Shown: one piece after another, positions 26,113 through 34,363 of the stretch | Position numbering within the stretch: the first letter of the stretch is position 1 | How the letters are laid out: every line of letters begins with the position of its first letter | DNA from: SCGC-AG-212-J23 sp035762345 | GTDB lineage: Bacteria > Pseudomonadota > Gammaproteobacteria > Burkholderiales > SG8-39 | DNA: 64,000 nt | Assembly: GCA_035762345.1 (NCBI GenBank) | Contig: DASTPE010000068.1 | Span: 1 to 64,000, forward strand | Direction of reading: 5' to 3' | Translations under genes and position numbers: made by a program | Notes under the pieces: generated by a model | Database searches by the model: none | What the model was told of the DNA's origin: nothing | The model's input: only the letters and a program-made list of their open reading frames with translations

Positions 26113-27957
26113 TCAGTCGATGATGTGGTAGACGGGCGCCTTCTCCATCGCCCACTGGCCGGTCTTGCGGTCGTAGCGAGACAAGGTGAAACAGTGCCAG
26201 TTCTTGTCGTCCAGCTTCATGAAGTCGCCCCGGTAGTAATACCCCGGCCACCGCGTTTCCTCGCGAAACAGCGTGTGATGAGTCACCGACTCCGCCGCGA
26301 GCAGCCGGTGGTACAGCTCCCACACGCGCTGCAGCTGGTGCAAGTCCTCGGCGCCCATCCGGTTCATGTCTTCCTTGAGCATCGCGAGCAGTTCCAGCCC
26401 GCGGTCGAGGAGCACCCCGTTCGTCATGTAATGGGTGCTGATGCCGCCGACGTACTCGTCCATGATCTTCTGAAGGCGCTGCAGGCCATGAATCGGCAGC
26501 AAGTAGCTCGGCGACACCGTCCCGGCGACGATCTCGTTGCGGGCGACGCGGTAGTTCTCGAGTGGCTGATAGATCGTCTTCTCGAGGTCGCGACATTCCT
26601 GCTCGCTGACTTGCGGCTGTCCGTTCTTCATGTCCTTCACGTACTTCACTGCCGCCTTGCCGGCGATACGACCCTCCGTGAACGACCCTGACGAGAACTT
26701 GTGGGCGCTGCCGCCGATGGTGTCGCCCGCGCCGAAGAGGCCCTCCACCGTCATCATGCGGTTGTAGCCCCACTGGTATTCCGCCGGGGCGAAGTCCTCC
26801 GGCCCGCTCGCCCACGCGCCCGAGCAGGTCGCGTGAGAGCCCATGACGTAGGGCTCGGACGTGGTCAGCTCGGGGTTGGTGTGCTTGGGATCGATGTTCT
26901 GCGACGCCCACACGATCGCCTGCCCGATCGTCATGCCGAGGAAGTTCTCCCAGCCGACGATCTCCTTGTGCGGATCCTGGAAGGCTTCCTTGGTCACCAT
27001 GCGGATGGGACCGCGGCCGGCCGCGACCTCTTTCAGGAGCGCGTGGTTGCGCAGGCAGGTCGGCACCGGGTGATGGTCGACGTAGTCGCCCACCAGAGCC
27101 TTGGTGTCCTCGTACCACCTTTTCTCGTACTCCTCGCCGTAGCCGTTCTGCGTGTACGTCTTCAGATGCAGGAAGTAGGCGCCGACCGGGCCGTAGCCGT
27201 CCTTGAAACGGGTGAGGACGATGCGGTTTTCCATCTGCGTCATCTTGGCGCCGATCTGGATCGGAAGACCGTACGCGGACGCGCTGCTCCAGGGCGCGTA
27301 CCACGTCCGCCCCATACCCTCGCCGACGGCGCGCGGCTTGAAGATGTGCGACGCGCCGCCCGCGGCGATGATCACGGCCTTGGCGCGGAACACGTAGTAG
27401 TCGCCCGTGCGCACGTTGAAGCCGACGGCGCCGGCGACGCGGTTGGGCTTCGCCGCGTCCATCAGCAGGTGCGTGACCATGATCCGGTTGTAGACCTCGG
27501 TCGCGGCCTTGCGCGCGGCCTCGGCGACGATCGGCTTGTAGCTCTCGCCGTGGATCATGATTTGCCACTTGCCTTCGCGCTGGTAGCGCCCGGTCTTGGG
27601 GTCGCGCATCATCGGCAGGCCCCATTCCTCGAACTTGTGCACCGTGCCGTCCACGTGGCGCGCGATGTCGTAGCCGAGGTCCTCGCGCACCAGGCCCATG
27701 AGGTCGTTGCGCGCGTAGCGCACGTGGTCCTCGGGGCGGTTCTCGCCCCACTGCATGCCCATGTAGCAGTTGATGGCATAGAGCCCTTGCGCCACTGCGC
27801 CGCTGCGTTCGATGTTCGCCTTCTCGACGCAGACGATCTTCAGGTCGCGTCCCCAGTAGCGCGACTCGTAGGTCGCGCCGGTGCCGGCCATGCCGCCGCC
27901 GATGACGAGGATGTCGGCATCGACGCTGACCGTTTTCCTGCCGCCGAAGAAACCCAT
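26113..27957 (-). CDS. aprA: Adenylylsulfate (APS) reductase, alpha subunit
   Basis: The FAD subunit of APS reductase, here expected to run in reverse: sulfite + AMP to APS, releasing electrons. 614 residues. Seen: the FAD-binding DILVIGGGMAGTGATYESRY near residue 14, EKANIERSGAVAQGLYAINC, the flavin-site VIIAAGGASHIFKPRA, and FGAGDTIGGSAHKFSSGSF. It belongs to the fumarate reductase/succinate dehydrogenase flavoprotein superfamily. Its start overlaps the aprB stop by one base, and aprM is immediately upstream. With sat 4 kb away this gives substrate-level ATP from sulfite. Confidence 0.96.
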   Translation of the reverse strand: MGFFGGRKTVSVDADILVIGGGMAGTGATYESRYWGRDLKIVCVEKANIERSGAVAQGLYAINCYMGMQWGENRPEDHVRYARNDLMGLVREDLGYDIARHVDGTVHKFEEWGLPMMRDPKTGRYQREGKWQIMIHGESYKPIVAEAARKAATEVYNRIMVTHLLMDAAKPNRVAGAVGFNVRTGDYYVFRAKAVIIAAGGASHIFKPRAVGEGMGRTWYAPWSSASAYGLPIQIGAKMTQMENRIVLTRFKDGYGPVGAYFLHLKTYTQNGYGEEYEKRWYEDTKALVGDYVDHHPVPTCLRNHALLKEVAAGRGPIRMVTKEAFQDPHKEIVGWENFLGMTIGQAIVWASQNIDPKHTNPELTTSEPYVMGSHATCSGAWASGPEDFAPAEYQWGYNRMMTVEGLFGAGDTIGGSAHKFSSGSFTEGRIAGKAAVKYVKDMKNGQPQVSEQECRDLEKTIYQPLENYRVARNEIVAGTVSPSYLLPIHGLQRLQKIMDEYVGGISTHYMTNGVLLDRGLELLAMLKEDMNRMGAEDLHQLQRVWELYHRLLAAESVTHHTLFREETRWPGYYYRGDFMKLDDKNWHCFTLSRYDRKTGQWAMEKAPVYHIID

Positions 27958-28421
27958 CACACGACTCCCCGCTTGAGTTGGTCCTGGCGCAGCGAGGGCA
28001 ATCCGCCCTCGATCTTCAATGCTTCCGGTTCGTGCGCGAGCTCCTGCCTGGAAAAATCCTCGGGCTTCGGCGGCGCGTACTCGGCCGGCCCCTTGATCGA
28101 TCCCCATTGCGTCGTGCGGATCGGGGATACGAAGTTCTTCTCGCGGCCGTCGCGGAACTTGATCTTCCAGGAAATCGTTCCCTTCTTCTCCTCGCGCAGC
28201 GCCCGCACGCTGTGCCCGAGCGGCGCAAAGTCGGCGTAGCCGCGCGCGTCGATGGCGTTCTGCGGGCACGCCTTTACGCAGGAGTAGCACTCCCAGCACA
28301 TATTCGGCTCGATGTTGTAGGCGCGCCGATAAGTCTTGTCGATGTGCATGATGTCGGACGGGCAGATGTCGACGCAGTGCCCGCAACCGTCGCATCGGGT
28401 CATGTAAACGAAGGTCGGCAT
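27957..28421 (-). CDS. aprB: Adenylylsulfate (APS) reductase, beta subunit
   Basis: The iron-sulfur subunit of 154 residues that passes electrons from AprA FAD to the membrane. Two [4Fe-4S] motifs are visible: CDGCGHCVDICPSDIMHID near residue 10 and CWECYSCVKACPQNAI near residue 42. The C-terminal extension (from about residue 70) wraps around AprA in known structures. It sits between aprM and aprA in one operon. Confidence 0.95.
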   Translation of the reverse strand: MPTFVYMTRCDGCGHCVDICPSDIMHIDKTYRRAYNIEPNMCWECYSCVKACPQNAIDARGYADFAPLGHSVRALREEKKGTISWKIKFRDGREKNFVSPIRTTQWGSIKGPAEYAPPKPEDFSRQELAHEPEALKIEGGLPSLRQDQLKRGVV

Positions 28422-28433
28422 GGGTCTTCCTGA

Positions 28434-29219
28434 TCAGTAGTGCTGGGGTCGCTCGCGGGCGCTGGCGAACTGCTCTGGCTTGTCGGCGGGCGTGGGCAGG
28501 TTGCTCCGGGTGCCGTTCGCGTAGGACACCCTTTTCTCGAACGCCGCCGCGGGCTTGAAGAACATGTGCGCGAACTTGGACCACGGCACCGATCCGAACA
28601 GTATGGTGGCGGCGATGACGTACAGGGCGAAGAACACAGTGGCGGCGCCGCTGCCTCTCGCCTGCAGCCAGGCCCAGATCAGGCCGAGCGTCACGCTCGC
28701 GAGAAGCGAAAGGATGAAGAGATCCGCCTGCATCACACGCCAGGGCGAACTGCCTTCGGCAGCGACGTCGACGCGAATGAAGAACCAGAACCAGTAGCCG
28801 CCAACGCAGACCATCAGGCCGCCGATCCACCACAGGTGCGTCACGATGTCGGGGGTCGGCGTCGCGGGCGTCGGGTAGGCGAACACCATGACAGCAGTGG
28901 TAATGACATAGATCAGGAACCCGTACATGGTCAATAGATGGGCGACGCGTCGGCGCGCGTTGCAGAATTCCCCGGACGCGAGGACGTCGACGACAGCGGT
29001 CTGGATCGCGATCGACACCAATTCGCCGCCGCCGACTTGCTGCGCTCCTCCGCTCTTCGACCGGCGCCAGTTATCGAAGAAATACTTGGCGCTTCCTTTG
29101 TGCACGACGTCGAACAACGTCCCCACTGCAACCAGCAAGATCATGATGACGACGTAGGTCTGCATCGCGGCAGGCGGTATGGACGCCGAAAGCGCGGCAA
29201 ATGGATTGGTTGCGAACAT
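28434..29219 (-). CDS. aprM: APS reductase membrane anchor AprM
   Basis: A 261-residue membrane protein with about five to six helices (for example YVVIMILLVAVGTLFDVV, LLTMYGFLIYVITTAVMVF, GLMVCVGGYWFWFFIRV). It has His residues suited to haem or quinone contacts and a heterodisulfide-reductase/NarI-like layout (SIAIQTAVVDVLASGEFCN, FGSVPWSKFAHMFFKPA). In sulfur-oxidising proteobacteria AprM replaces the QmoABC complex and links AprBA to the quinone pool. It is the first gene of aprMBA, 12 bases before aprB. Confidence 0.92.
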   Translation of the reverse strand: MFATNPFAALSASIPPAAMQTYVVIMILLVAVGTLFDVVHKGSAKYFFDNWRRSKSGGAQQVGGGELVSIAIQTAVVDVLASGEFCNARRRVAHLLTMYGFLIYVITTAVMVFAYPTPATPTPDIVTHLWWIGGLMVCVGGYWFWFFIRVDVAAEGSSPWRVMQADLFILSLLASVTLGLIWAWLQARGSGAATVFFALYVIAATILFGSVPWSKFAHMFFKPAAAFEKRVSYANGTRSNLPTPADKPEQFASARERPQHY

Positions 29220-29284
29220 CAGGCCTCCTGGCGCGGCATTCTAAGAGCGCGCCGGGGAACGTCGTACAAAAAGGCGCTATGCGG

Positions 29285-29797
29285 CTATAGAGCAAGTAAA
29301 TGCGTGTCGAAGCGCATCGCGGCGAGGTCGCCGAGCACCCAGGTGGCGGGTGCCGCAAGCCCGGCCACCGTGCCCGGGTTCACCAGCCAGGTGGTGCTGC
29401 CCTTGACGGTCTCTACCTGCCGCACGCCCGCGTCGTGGGAATGCCCGCAGCACACCAGATCCCAATCCCCGGTGCAGGCCATGGCATAGCCGTACTCCGG
29501 GTAATGCACGACGAAGACCTTGCGCCCGCCGAGCCCGAGGCGCGCGTCGTGGCCGTGGTAGTGCAGCTTGCCGTTGCTCTCGCGCGCCCAGCGCGAGAGC
29601 GACACCGGATCGCCGAGGTTGTTGCCGTGGATGACGTGCATCGTCAGGCCCACGTCCATCGCCGCGCGCAGCGTCTGGGTGCCGATGACGTCACCGCAGT
29701 GGATCACCGCCAGGGCGCCCATGCCGGCAGCCTCGCGCACGGCGCCTGCGAGCGCGTCGGCGCGGTCGTGGCTATCGGACACGATGCACACCTTCAT
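29285..29797 (-). CDS. Metallophosphoesterase, YfcE/MJ0936 type
   Basis: A 170-residue calcineurin-like phosphodiesterase. All metal-binding motifs are present: SDSHDR (residues 7-12), HCGDVIG near 33, HGNN near 58, HYHGHDARLG and CCGHSHDAG near 118. It belongs to the small bacterial phosphodiesterases that act on cyclic nucleotides or model phosphodiesters in vitro. It is divergent from the MFS transporter operon with only about 20 bases between starts. The physiological substrate is unknown. Confidence 0.9.
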   Translation of the reverse strand: MKVCIVSDSHDRADALAGAVREAAGMGALAVIHCGDVIGTQTLRAAMDVGLTMHVIHGNNLGDPVSLSRWARESNGKLHYHGHDARLGLGGRKVFVVHYPEYGYAMACTGDWDLVCCGHSHDAGVRQVETVKGSTTWLVNPGTVAGLAAPATWVLGDLAAMRFDTHLLAL

Positions 29798-29818
29798 TGC
29801 TGGTAGGCATACTAGCGT

Positions 29819-31000
29819 ATGCGCTGGCGCACGCCTGCCGTGATCCTCGTCTGCGGCGGACTCATCCTCGGGCTCGCCCTCGGGACACGGCAGAGTTTTG
29901 GCCTGTTCCTACGGCCGATGTCGCTCGACCTCGGTTGGGGACGCGAGACGTTCTCCTTCGCGATCGCATTGCAGAACCTGGTGTGGGGCTGTGCGATGCC
30001 GTTCATGGGCGCGATCGCGGACCGCCATGGTGGCGGGCGCGTGCTCGCCGCGGGCGGGCTCGCGTACGGCGCTGGCCTGCTTGCAATGGCGCACTCGAGC
30101 ACGCCGCTCGCATTCAACGTCGCCGCCGGGCTGCTCGTCGGCTTCGGGCTCTCGTGCACCGGGTTCGGCGTGGTAATGGCCGTCGTGGCGCGCGCTTTCC
30201 CGCCCGAAAAGCGCAGCATGGCGGTCGGCATCGTCGGCGCGTGCGGCTCTTTCGGCCAGTTCGCCATGCTGCCCTGGGGCCAGGCCCTGATCTCAGCCTA
30301 TGGCTGGCTCACCGCACTTGTCGTTCTGGGCTTACTTTCGTTTCTCATGATTCCTCTCGGCACCGCGCTGGCTGGCCGCAATGCCGCCGAGCACGAGAGC
30401 GCACAGTCCATCGCTGCCGCGCTCGCCGAAGCGGCGCAGCACCGCGGCTTCTGGCTCCTCACCGGCAGCTTCTTCGTGTGCGGCTTCCAGACCATCTTCG
30501 TGATGACTCACCTCCCCGCGTATCTCGTGGATCGCGGGATGAGCGCAGCCGAAGGGATGCTCGCGCTCGCGGTCATCGGCCTTTTCAACATCGCCGGCTC
30601 GGCGGCCGCTGGCGCGCTCGGCGGACGCTACAGCAAGCGGCTGCTGCTTGCCTGGATCTACGTCATCCGCGCGCTCGCCATCGGCGTATTCATCGCCGCG
30701 CCGCTCACCGCTGCCGGTACCTACCTCTTCGCGGCGGTGCTGGGCGTCACTTGGCTCGGCACCGTGCCGCTCACCAACTCGCTCGTTGGCCAGATCTTCG
30801 GCGTCAAGTACCTGTCGACGCTGTTCTCGATCGCCTTCCTCGGCCACCAGCTCGGCGCGTTCACCGGCGCGTGGGTGGGGGGGGCGGTGTTCGATGCGAC
30901 GGGTTCCTATCAATGGGTCTGGATGATCTCCATTGCCTTGTCGATAGTGGCGGCTGCACTGTGCGTGCCGATCAACGAGCGTTCGCTGAGGCCCGCGTGA
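29819..31000 (+). CDS. MFS transporter (oxalate/formate antiporter-like)
   Basis: A 393-residue major facilitator protein with twelve predicted helices. The motif-A-like loop GAIADRHGGGRVLAAGGLAYG after helix 2 and the motif QSFGLFLRPMSLDLGWGRETF near residue 24 are typical of the monocarboxylate/OxlT-like group. The stop overlaps the start of the histidine kinase gene (GTGA), so transporter and two-component system are made together. The substrate cannot be deduced; the coupling suggests it is what the kinase responds to. Confidence 0.9.
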   Translation: MRWRTPAVILVCGGLILGLALGTRQSFGLFLRPMSLDLGWGRETFSFAIALQNLVWGCAMPFMGAIADRHGGGRVLAAGGLAYGAGLLAMAHSSTPLAFNVAAGLLVGFGLSCTGFGVVMAVVARAFPPEKRSMAVGIVGACGSFGQFAMLPWGQALISAYGWLTALVVLGLLSFLMIPLGTALAGRNAAEHESAQSIAAALAEAAQHRGFWLLTGSFFVCGFQTIFVMTHLPAYLVDRGMSAAEGMLALAVIGLFNIAGSAAAGALGGRYSKRLLLAWIYVIRALAIGVFIAAPLTAAGTYLFAAVLGVTWLGTVPLTNSLVGQIFGVKYLSTLFSIAFLGHQLGAFTGAWVGGAVFDATGSYQWVWMISIALSIVAAALCVPINERSLRPA

Positions 31001-31689
31001 AGGACGAAAACCCGATTCCGGCGCAGACGCAGCGGCTCGCCTCGCTTGGCTTTATGCTGGCGTCAGTCTGCCACGAGGTGTCGAACCCGCTCGCCGCAGT
31101 GTCCTCGATGCTGCAGATCCTGCAGTCGAAGCGGGGCGTCACGCCCGAAACCCTGGAGAAGGGGCTTGCCTCGATCGCGGCGAATATCGCGCGCGTAGCC
31201 GCGATCACCAAGAAGCTCGGTGACTACTCGCGCGTCGGCGGCGAGGCGCTGGCGCCGCACGCCGTCGACGACGCGGTCCAGACCGCAGCCACGCTTCTGC
31301 GCCACAGCCCGGCCGGCCAGGACGTGGAGCTCGATTACCGCGGAGCCCCAGGCGTCACGGTCCTCGCGCGCCCCGGCGAGCTGGAGCAGGTGGTGTTCAA
31401 CATCTTCCTCAACGCCGCGCAGGCGATGCAGGGCGGGGGCCGCATCGAGGCGCAGGCGAAACCCAACGGCGATGCGGTCGCGCTGTCAATCCGCGACACC
31501 GGGCCAGGAATCCCGGCCGAGCACCTGCCCCGGGTGTTCGATCCGTTCTTCACCACCAAGGCGCCCGGCGAGGGCACCGGTCTCGGCCTTGCTATCAGCT
31601 ACGAGCTGGTGCACGAGATGCGGGGGAGCATCCGCGCTTCGAACGACCCTCGCGGCGGTGCGCGTTTCGAGATAATTTTGCCGACATGA
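30997..31689 (+). CDS. Soluble sensor histidine kinase (no sensory domain)
   Basis: A 230-residue kinase starting at a GTG that overlaps the MFS stop. The phospho-acceptor helix is ASVCHEVSNPLAAVSSMLQI (His near residue 25). The ATPase part shows the N box VFNIFLNAAQAM, G1 DTGPGIP, F box FDPFFTTK and G2 GEGTGLGLAI. There is no transmembrane helix, PAS or GAF domain, so a signal must come from a partner, most simply the co-translated MFS protein. Its stop overlaps the response regulator start by 4 bp. Confidence 0.93.
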   Translation: MKDENPIPAQTQRLASLGFMLASVCHEVSNPLAAVSSMLQILQSKRGVTPETLEKGLASIAANIARVAAITKKLGDYSRVGGEALAPHAVDDAVQTAATLLRHSPAGQDVELDYRGAPGVTVLARPGELEQVVFNIFLNAAQAMQGGGRIEAQAKPNGDAVALSIRDTGPGIPAEHLPRVFDPFFTTKAPGEGTGLGLAISYELVHEMRGSIRASNDPRGGARFEIILPT

Positions 31690-32228
31690 GCGAGCGCATA
31701 TTGCTGGTCGACGACGATCCCGGCCTTTCGGAGGTCATCGCTCTGCTGCTCGAGCGCGAGGGCTATGACGTCGAGCGCGCCGGCACCGCGAAGCAAGCGC
31801 TCGGCGTGGTGGAAACGAGGAAGCCTGACCTGGTCGTGACCGACCTCAAGCTCCCCGATGGCACCGGGCTCGACGTCGTTGCCGGGGTGCGCGCCCGCCG
31901 TCCCCGGCTGCCGATCATCATGATCACGAGCTACTCGTCCATGGAAAGCGCGATCGACGCCCTGCGCGCGGGCGCGAACGACTACGTGATCAAGCCGTTC
32001 AAGAACGAGGAGTTTCTGCGCGCCATCGCGCGCGCGCTGAACGAGCGGCGCCTGGTGCGCGGCGCGCGGCCACTCGCGATCGAGGAGTACATCCGCGAGG
32101 TGATCGAGCGCTTTCAGGACTCGTACAGCGAGATCGAGCTCTCGCGCATGCTAGGCATCGGCCGCAAGGCGCTGTGGATGCGCCGCCGGCAGTGGGGTTT
32201 GAAGCGCAACCGCAAAAGCGTTTCCTAG
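31686..32228 (+). CDS. Response regulator with Fis-type DNA-binding domain
   Basis: A 180-residue regulator. The receiver domain runs from residues 1-120, with acidic pair DDDP, phospho-acceptor Asp in VVTDLKLPDG near residue 55, and the K of VIKPFKNEEF. The C-terminus is a Fis/NtrC-like helix-turn-helix (SEIELSRMLGIGRKALWMRR). There is no AAA+ domain, so this is a RegA/ActR-like two-domain regulator rather than a sigma-54 activator. It is the third gene in the MFS-kinase-regulator operon. Confidence 0.93.
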   Translation: MSERILLVDDDPGLSEVIALLLEREGYDVERAGTAKQALGVVETRKPDLVVTDLKLPDGTGLDVVAGVRARRPRLPIIMITSYSSMESAIDALRAGANDYVIKPFKNEEFLRAIARALNERRLVRGARPLAIEEYIREVIERFQDSYSEIELSRMLGIGRKALWMRRRQWGLKRNRKSVS

Positions 32229-32299
32229 AGAAACAACCCCGCTTGCTTTCCGCGCGCGCTCTTGCTATCCAAGGGATTCCTTAGAGGAGGAATGCAGCC

Positions 32300-33199
32300 A
32301 TGGCCGACGCCAAGCCCGCCGCGGCGCAGCCCGCGCGCAAGAAGGTCACCATCCCCATGCTGGTGGAAAAGATGAAGAAAGGCGAGCCGATCGTGCAGCT
32401 CGCCGTGTACGACTACGAAACCGCGATCATCGCCGACCGCGTTGGCATCGATATCCTGTGCGTGTCCGACACGGGCGGCATGGTGCTGTTCGGGCACGAG
32501 ACCACCACCTCGGTGTCGTTCGAGGAAGTGATGTTCATGGCGCAGGCGGTAAAGCGCGGCTCGAAGTACGGCCTGCGCATGGTCGACATGCCGTACATGA
32601 GCTTCCATCTCTCGGCGCAGCAAGCGGTCGACAACGCTGCGAAGTACGTGTCGCAGGGTGGCGCCGAGGTGATGAAGTGCGAGGGCAACCAGCACCACGC
32701 CAAGTACATCGAGGCGATCGTCAGGGCCGGCATCCCGGTCCAAGGACACATCGGCATCACGCCGATGCGCATGCCTCAGCTCGGCGGCTTTTTTGCCCAG
32801 GGCAAGACGGCGGACCGCGCCAAAGAGCTGGTGGACGACGCCTGGGCGATGGTCGACGCTGGCTGCTTCTCGATCATGTGCGAGGTGACCACGTCCGAGG
32901 TGTGCGAGTACCTCGCGCAAACGCTGCCGGTGCCGGTGATCTCGCTCGGTGCCGGCAACCGGGCACACGGGGTGCACATCATCGGCTCGGATCTTTTCCA
33001 CCTTTATGAAGCGCACGTGCCGCGCCACTCCAAGATCTACGTGGATCTGGTGCCGATCATCGAGAAGGGCTTGAGCGACTACCGTGACGACGTGCGCGAG
33101 CGCCGCTACCCGGGCCCGGAGCACACCGTCTTCATGAAGGAAGATGAGCTCGCCAAGTTCAAACAGCTTGTTGGCAAGCAGCAAAGAAAAGCCGGCTGA
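32300..33199 (+). CDS. PanB-like ketopantoate hydroxymethyltransferase family protein
   Basis: A 299-residue (beta/alpha)8 protein of the PanB/PEP-mutase superfamily. Counterparts of PanB sites are visible: CVSDTGGMVLFGHETTTSVS (metal Asp), VDMPYMSFHLS, KCEGN, and GHIGITPMRM. The motifs diverge from canonical PanB (DSLGMVLLGYDTTLPVT), so substrate specificity may differ although the metal-binding Asp/Glu residues remain. A good ribosome site (GAGGAGG) precedes the start. It begins a run with a cNMP-binding-fold protein, a TauE exporter and a GcvT-like protein. panC is not nearby. Confidence 0.8.
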   Translation: MADAKPAAAQPARKKVTIPMLVEKMKKGEPIVQLAVYDYETAIIADRVGIDILCVSDTGGMVLFGHETTTSVSFEEVMFMAQAVKRGSKYGLRMVDMPYMSFHLSAQQAVDNAAKYVSQGGAEVMKCEGNQHHAKYIEAIVRAGIPVQGHIGITPMRMPQLGGFFAQGKTADRAKELVDDAWAMVDAGCFSIMCEVTTSEVCEYLAQTLPVPVISLGAGNRAHGVHIIGSDLFHLYEAHVPRHSKIYVDLVPIIEKGLSDYRDDVRERRYPGPEHTVFMKEDELAKFKQLVGKQQRKAG

Positions 33200-33620
33200 G
33201 GTCCTCGCGCAGGCGCGCTTCTTCTCGGGCCTGCACAAGGCGCAACTCGCGCGTGTCGCGGCGCTCGGCCGGGCGCGCTCGTTTCCTCAGGACACGCGCA
33301 TCTACACCGTGGGGGACGCGGCCGACGACTTGTACGTGCTCGCCGACGGCATGGTGCGCTTCACCCTCGGACTGGGCAAGCGCGACACCGCCGCAGGCGA
33401 CATCATGCGCCGGGGCGACGTGTTCGGCTGGGCGCCGCTAGTGGAAGGCCACGCGCGGCGCATCGCCACCGCGTACTGCCTCACGCCCTGCGAGGTCGTC
33501 GCGATCGACGGCGGCGCGCTTACCCGCCTGATGGAGACCGACGCCAGCCTCGGCTACGCCCTCATGAAGAAGCTCGCCGTGCTGCTCACGAGCGAGCTCG
33601 TCGCCTTCGCCGCCGGCTGA
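33144..33620 (+). CDS. Stand-alone cyclic-nucleotide-binding-fold protein
   Basis: A 158-residue protein that is one cNMP-binding (Crp/Fnr N-terminal) jelly roll with no HTH: FFSGLHKAQLARVAALGRAR, then YTVGDAADDLYVLADGMVRF, then GDVFGWAPLVEGHARRIATA. In E. coli CAP the second motif reads GEL with Glu72 binding the ribose; here it is GWA, so normal cAMP binding is doubtful. Close relatives are fused to an ABC permease (39140-40480) and a Rieske ferredoxin (41612-42343). The start is uncertain: the ATG at 33144 lies inside the PanB-like gene, with TTG codons at 33168 and 33171 as alternatives. Confidence 0.8.
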   Translation: MSSPSSNSLLASSKEKPAEVLAQARFFSGLHKAQLARVAALGRARSFPQDTRIYTVGDAADDLYVLADGMVRFTLGLGKRDTAAGDIMRRGDVFGWAPLVEGHARRIATAYCLTPCEVVAIDGGALTRLMETDASLGYALMKKLAVLLTSELVAFAAG

Positions 33621-33676
33621 TCTCCACCGTTCTCCTGGCGGCAGTCGCCGCGTTCGTCGGCCTGCTGATCGGCACC

Positions 33677-34363
33677 GTGGGCGTCGGCGGTGTGCTGATG
33701 GTGTCCTACCTGGCGCTATTCGCGGGTCTCCCCATCCACCAGGCGGCCGCGACCTCCCTCTTCACCTTCCTCTTTACCGGCATCCTCGGCACGTGGCTCT
33801 ACCAGCGCCGCGGCAGCATCGACTGGAAAATCTCGATCCCGGTCTGCGCGGCCGCGCTTGCCTTCGGCTTCCTCGGCGCCGCCCTCGCCGCGATCGTGAA
33901 CCCCCGCCCGCTTGCCATCATCATCGCCCTCATCATTGTCGGCGCTGGGATCTATGTTCTGTTCCCAGCAAGACCCTACACACGCGTTCGCGACGGCCGC
34001 GGCCGCGGCGAAACCTGGCTCCTCGCAGGCGTCGGCGCGGCTTCCGGCTTCGGCTCGGGATTCTCGGGAGCCGGGGGCCCACTGTTCTCCGTGCCCCTCA
34101 TGGTGATCCTCCGCTACGTCCCCCTCACCGCGGTCGCCACGAGCCAGGTGCTCCAGATCGTCGCTGCGACTTCCGGCTCTTTGGAAAACTACCGCAACGG
34201 CTTCATCGATTTCGAAGTGGCCTTGGTCGTCACGATCTTCGAGCTCGTCGGCGTCATCGCGGGCGTTCGCCTCGCTCACGCGATGAGCGCCCTCTTCCTG
34301 CGCCGCCTCGCCGGCGCGCTCTGCATGATTACCGGCGGCCTGCTCCTCGCGCGCACGCTATGA
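33677..34363 (+). CDS. Sulfite exporter TauE/SafE family protein (second copy)
   Basis: A membrane protein of at least 228 residues with repeats VGVGGVLMVSYLALFAGLPI and GFGSGFSGAGGPLFSVPLMV and the family motif TSQVLQIVAATSGSLENY. The coordinates use the first standard start (GTG), but this cuts the first helix. In-frame hydrophobic sequence extends back to a CTG at 33617 that overlaps the preceding stop codon. The stop overlaps the GcvT-like start (ATGA). It shares only family-level features with the TauE at 22157. Confidence 0.85.
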   Translation: MGVGGVLMVSYLALFAGLPIHQAAATSLFTFLFTGILGTWLYQRRGSIDWKISIPVCAAALAFGFLGAALAAIVNPRPLAIIIALIIVGAGIYVLFPARPYTRVRDGRGRGETWLLAGVGAASGFGSGFSGAGGPLFSVPLMVILRYVPLTAVATSQVLQIVAATSGSLENYRNGFIDFEVALVVTIFELVGVIAGVRLAHAMSALFLRRLAGALCMITGGLLLARTL

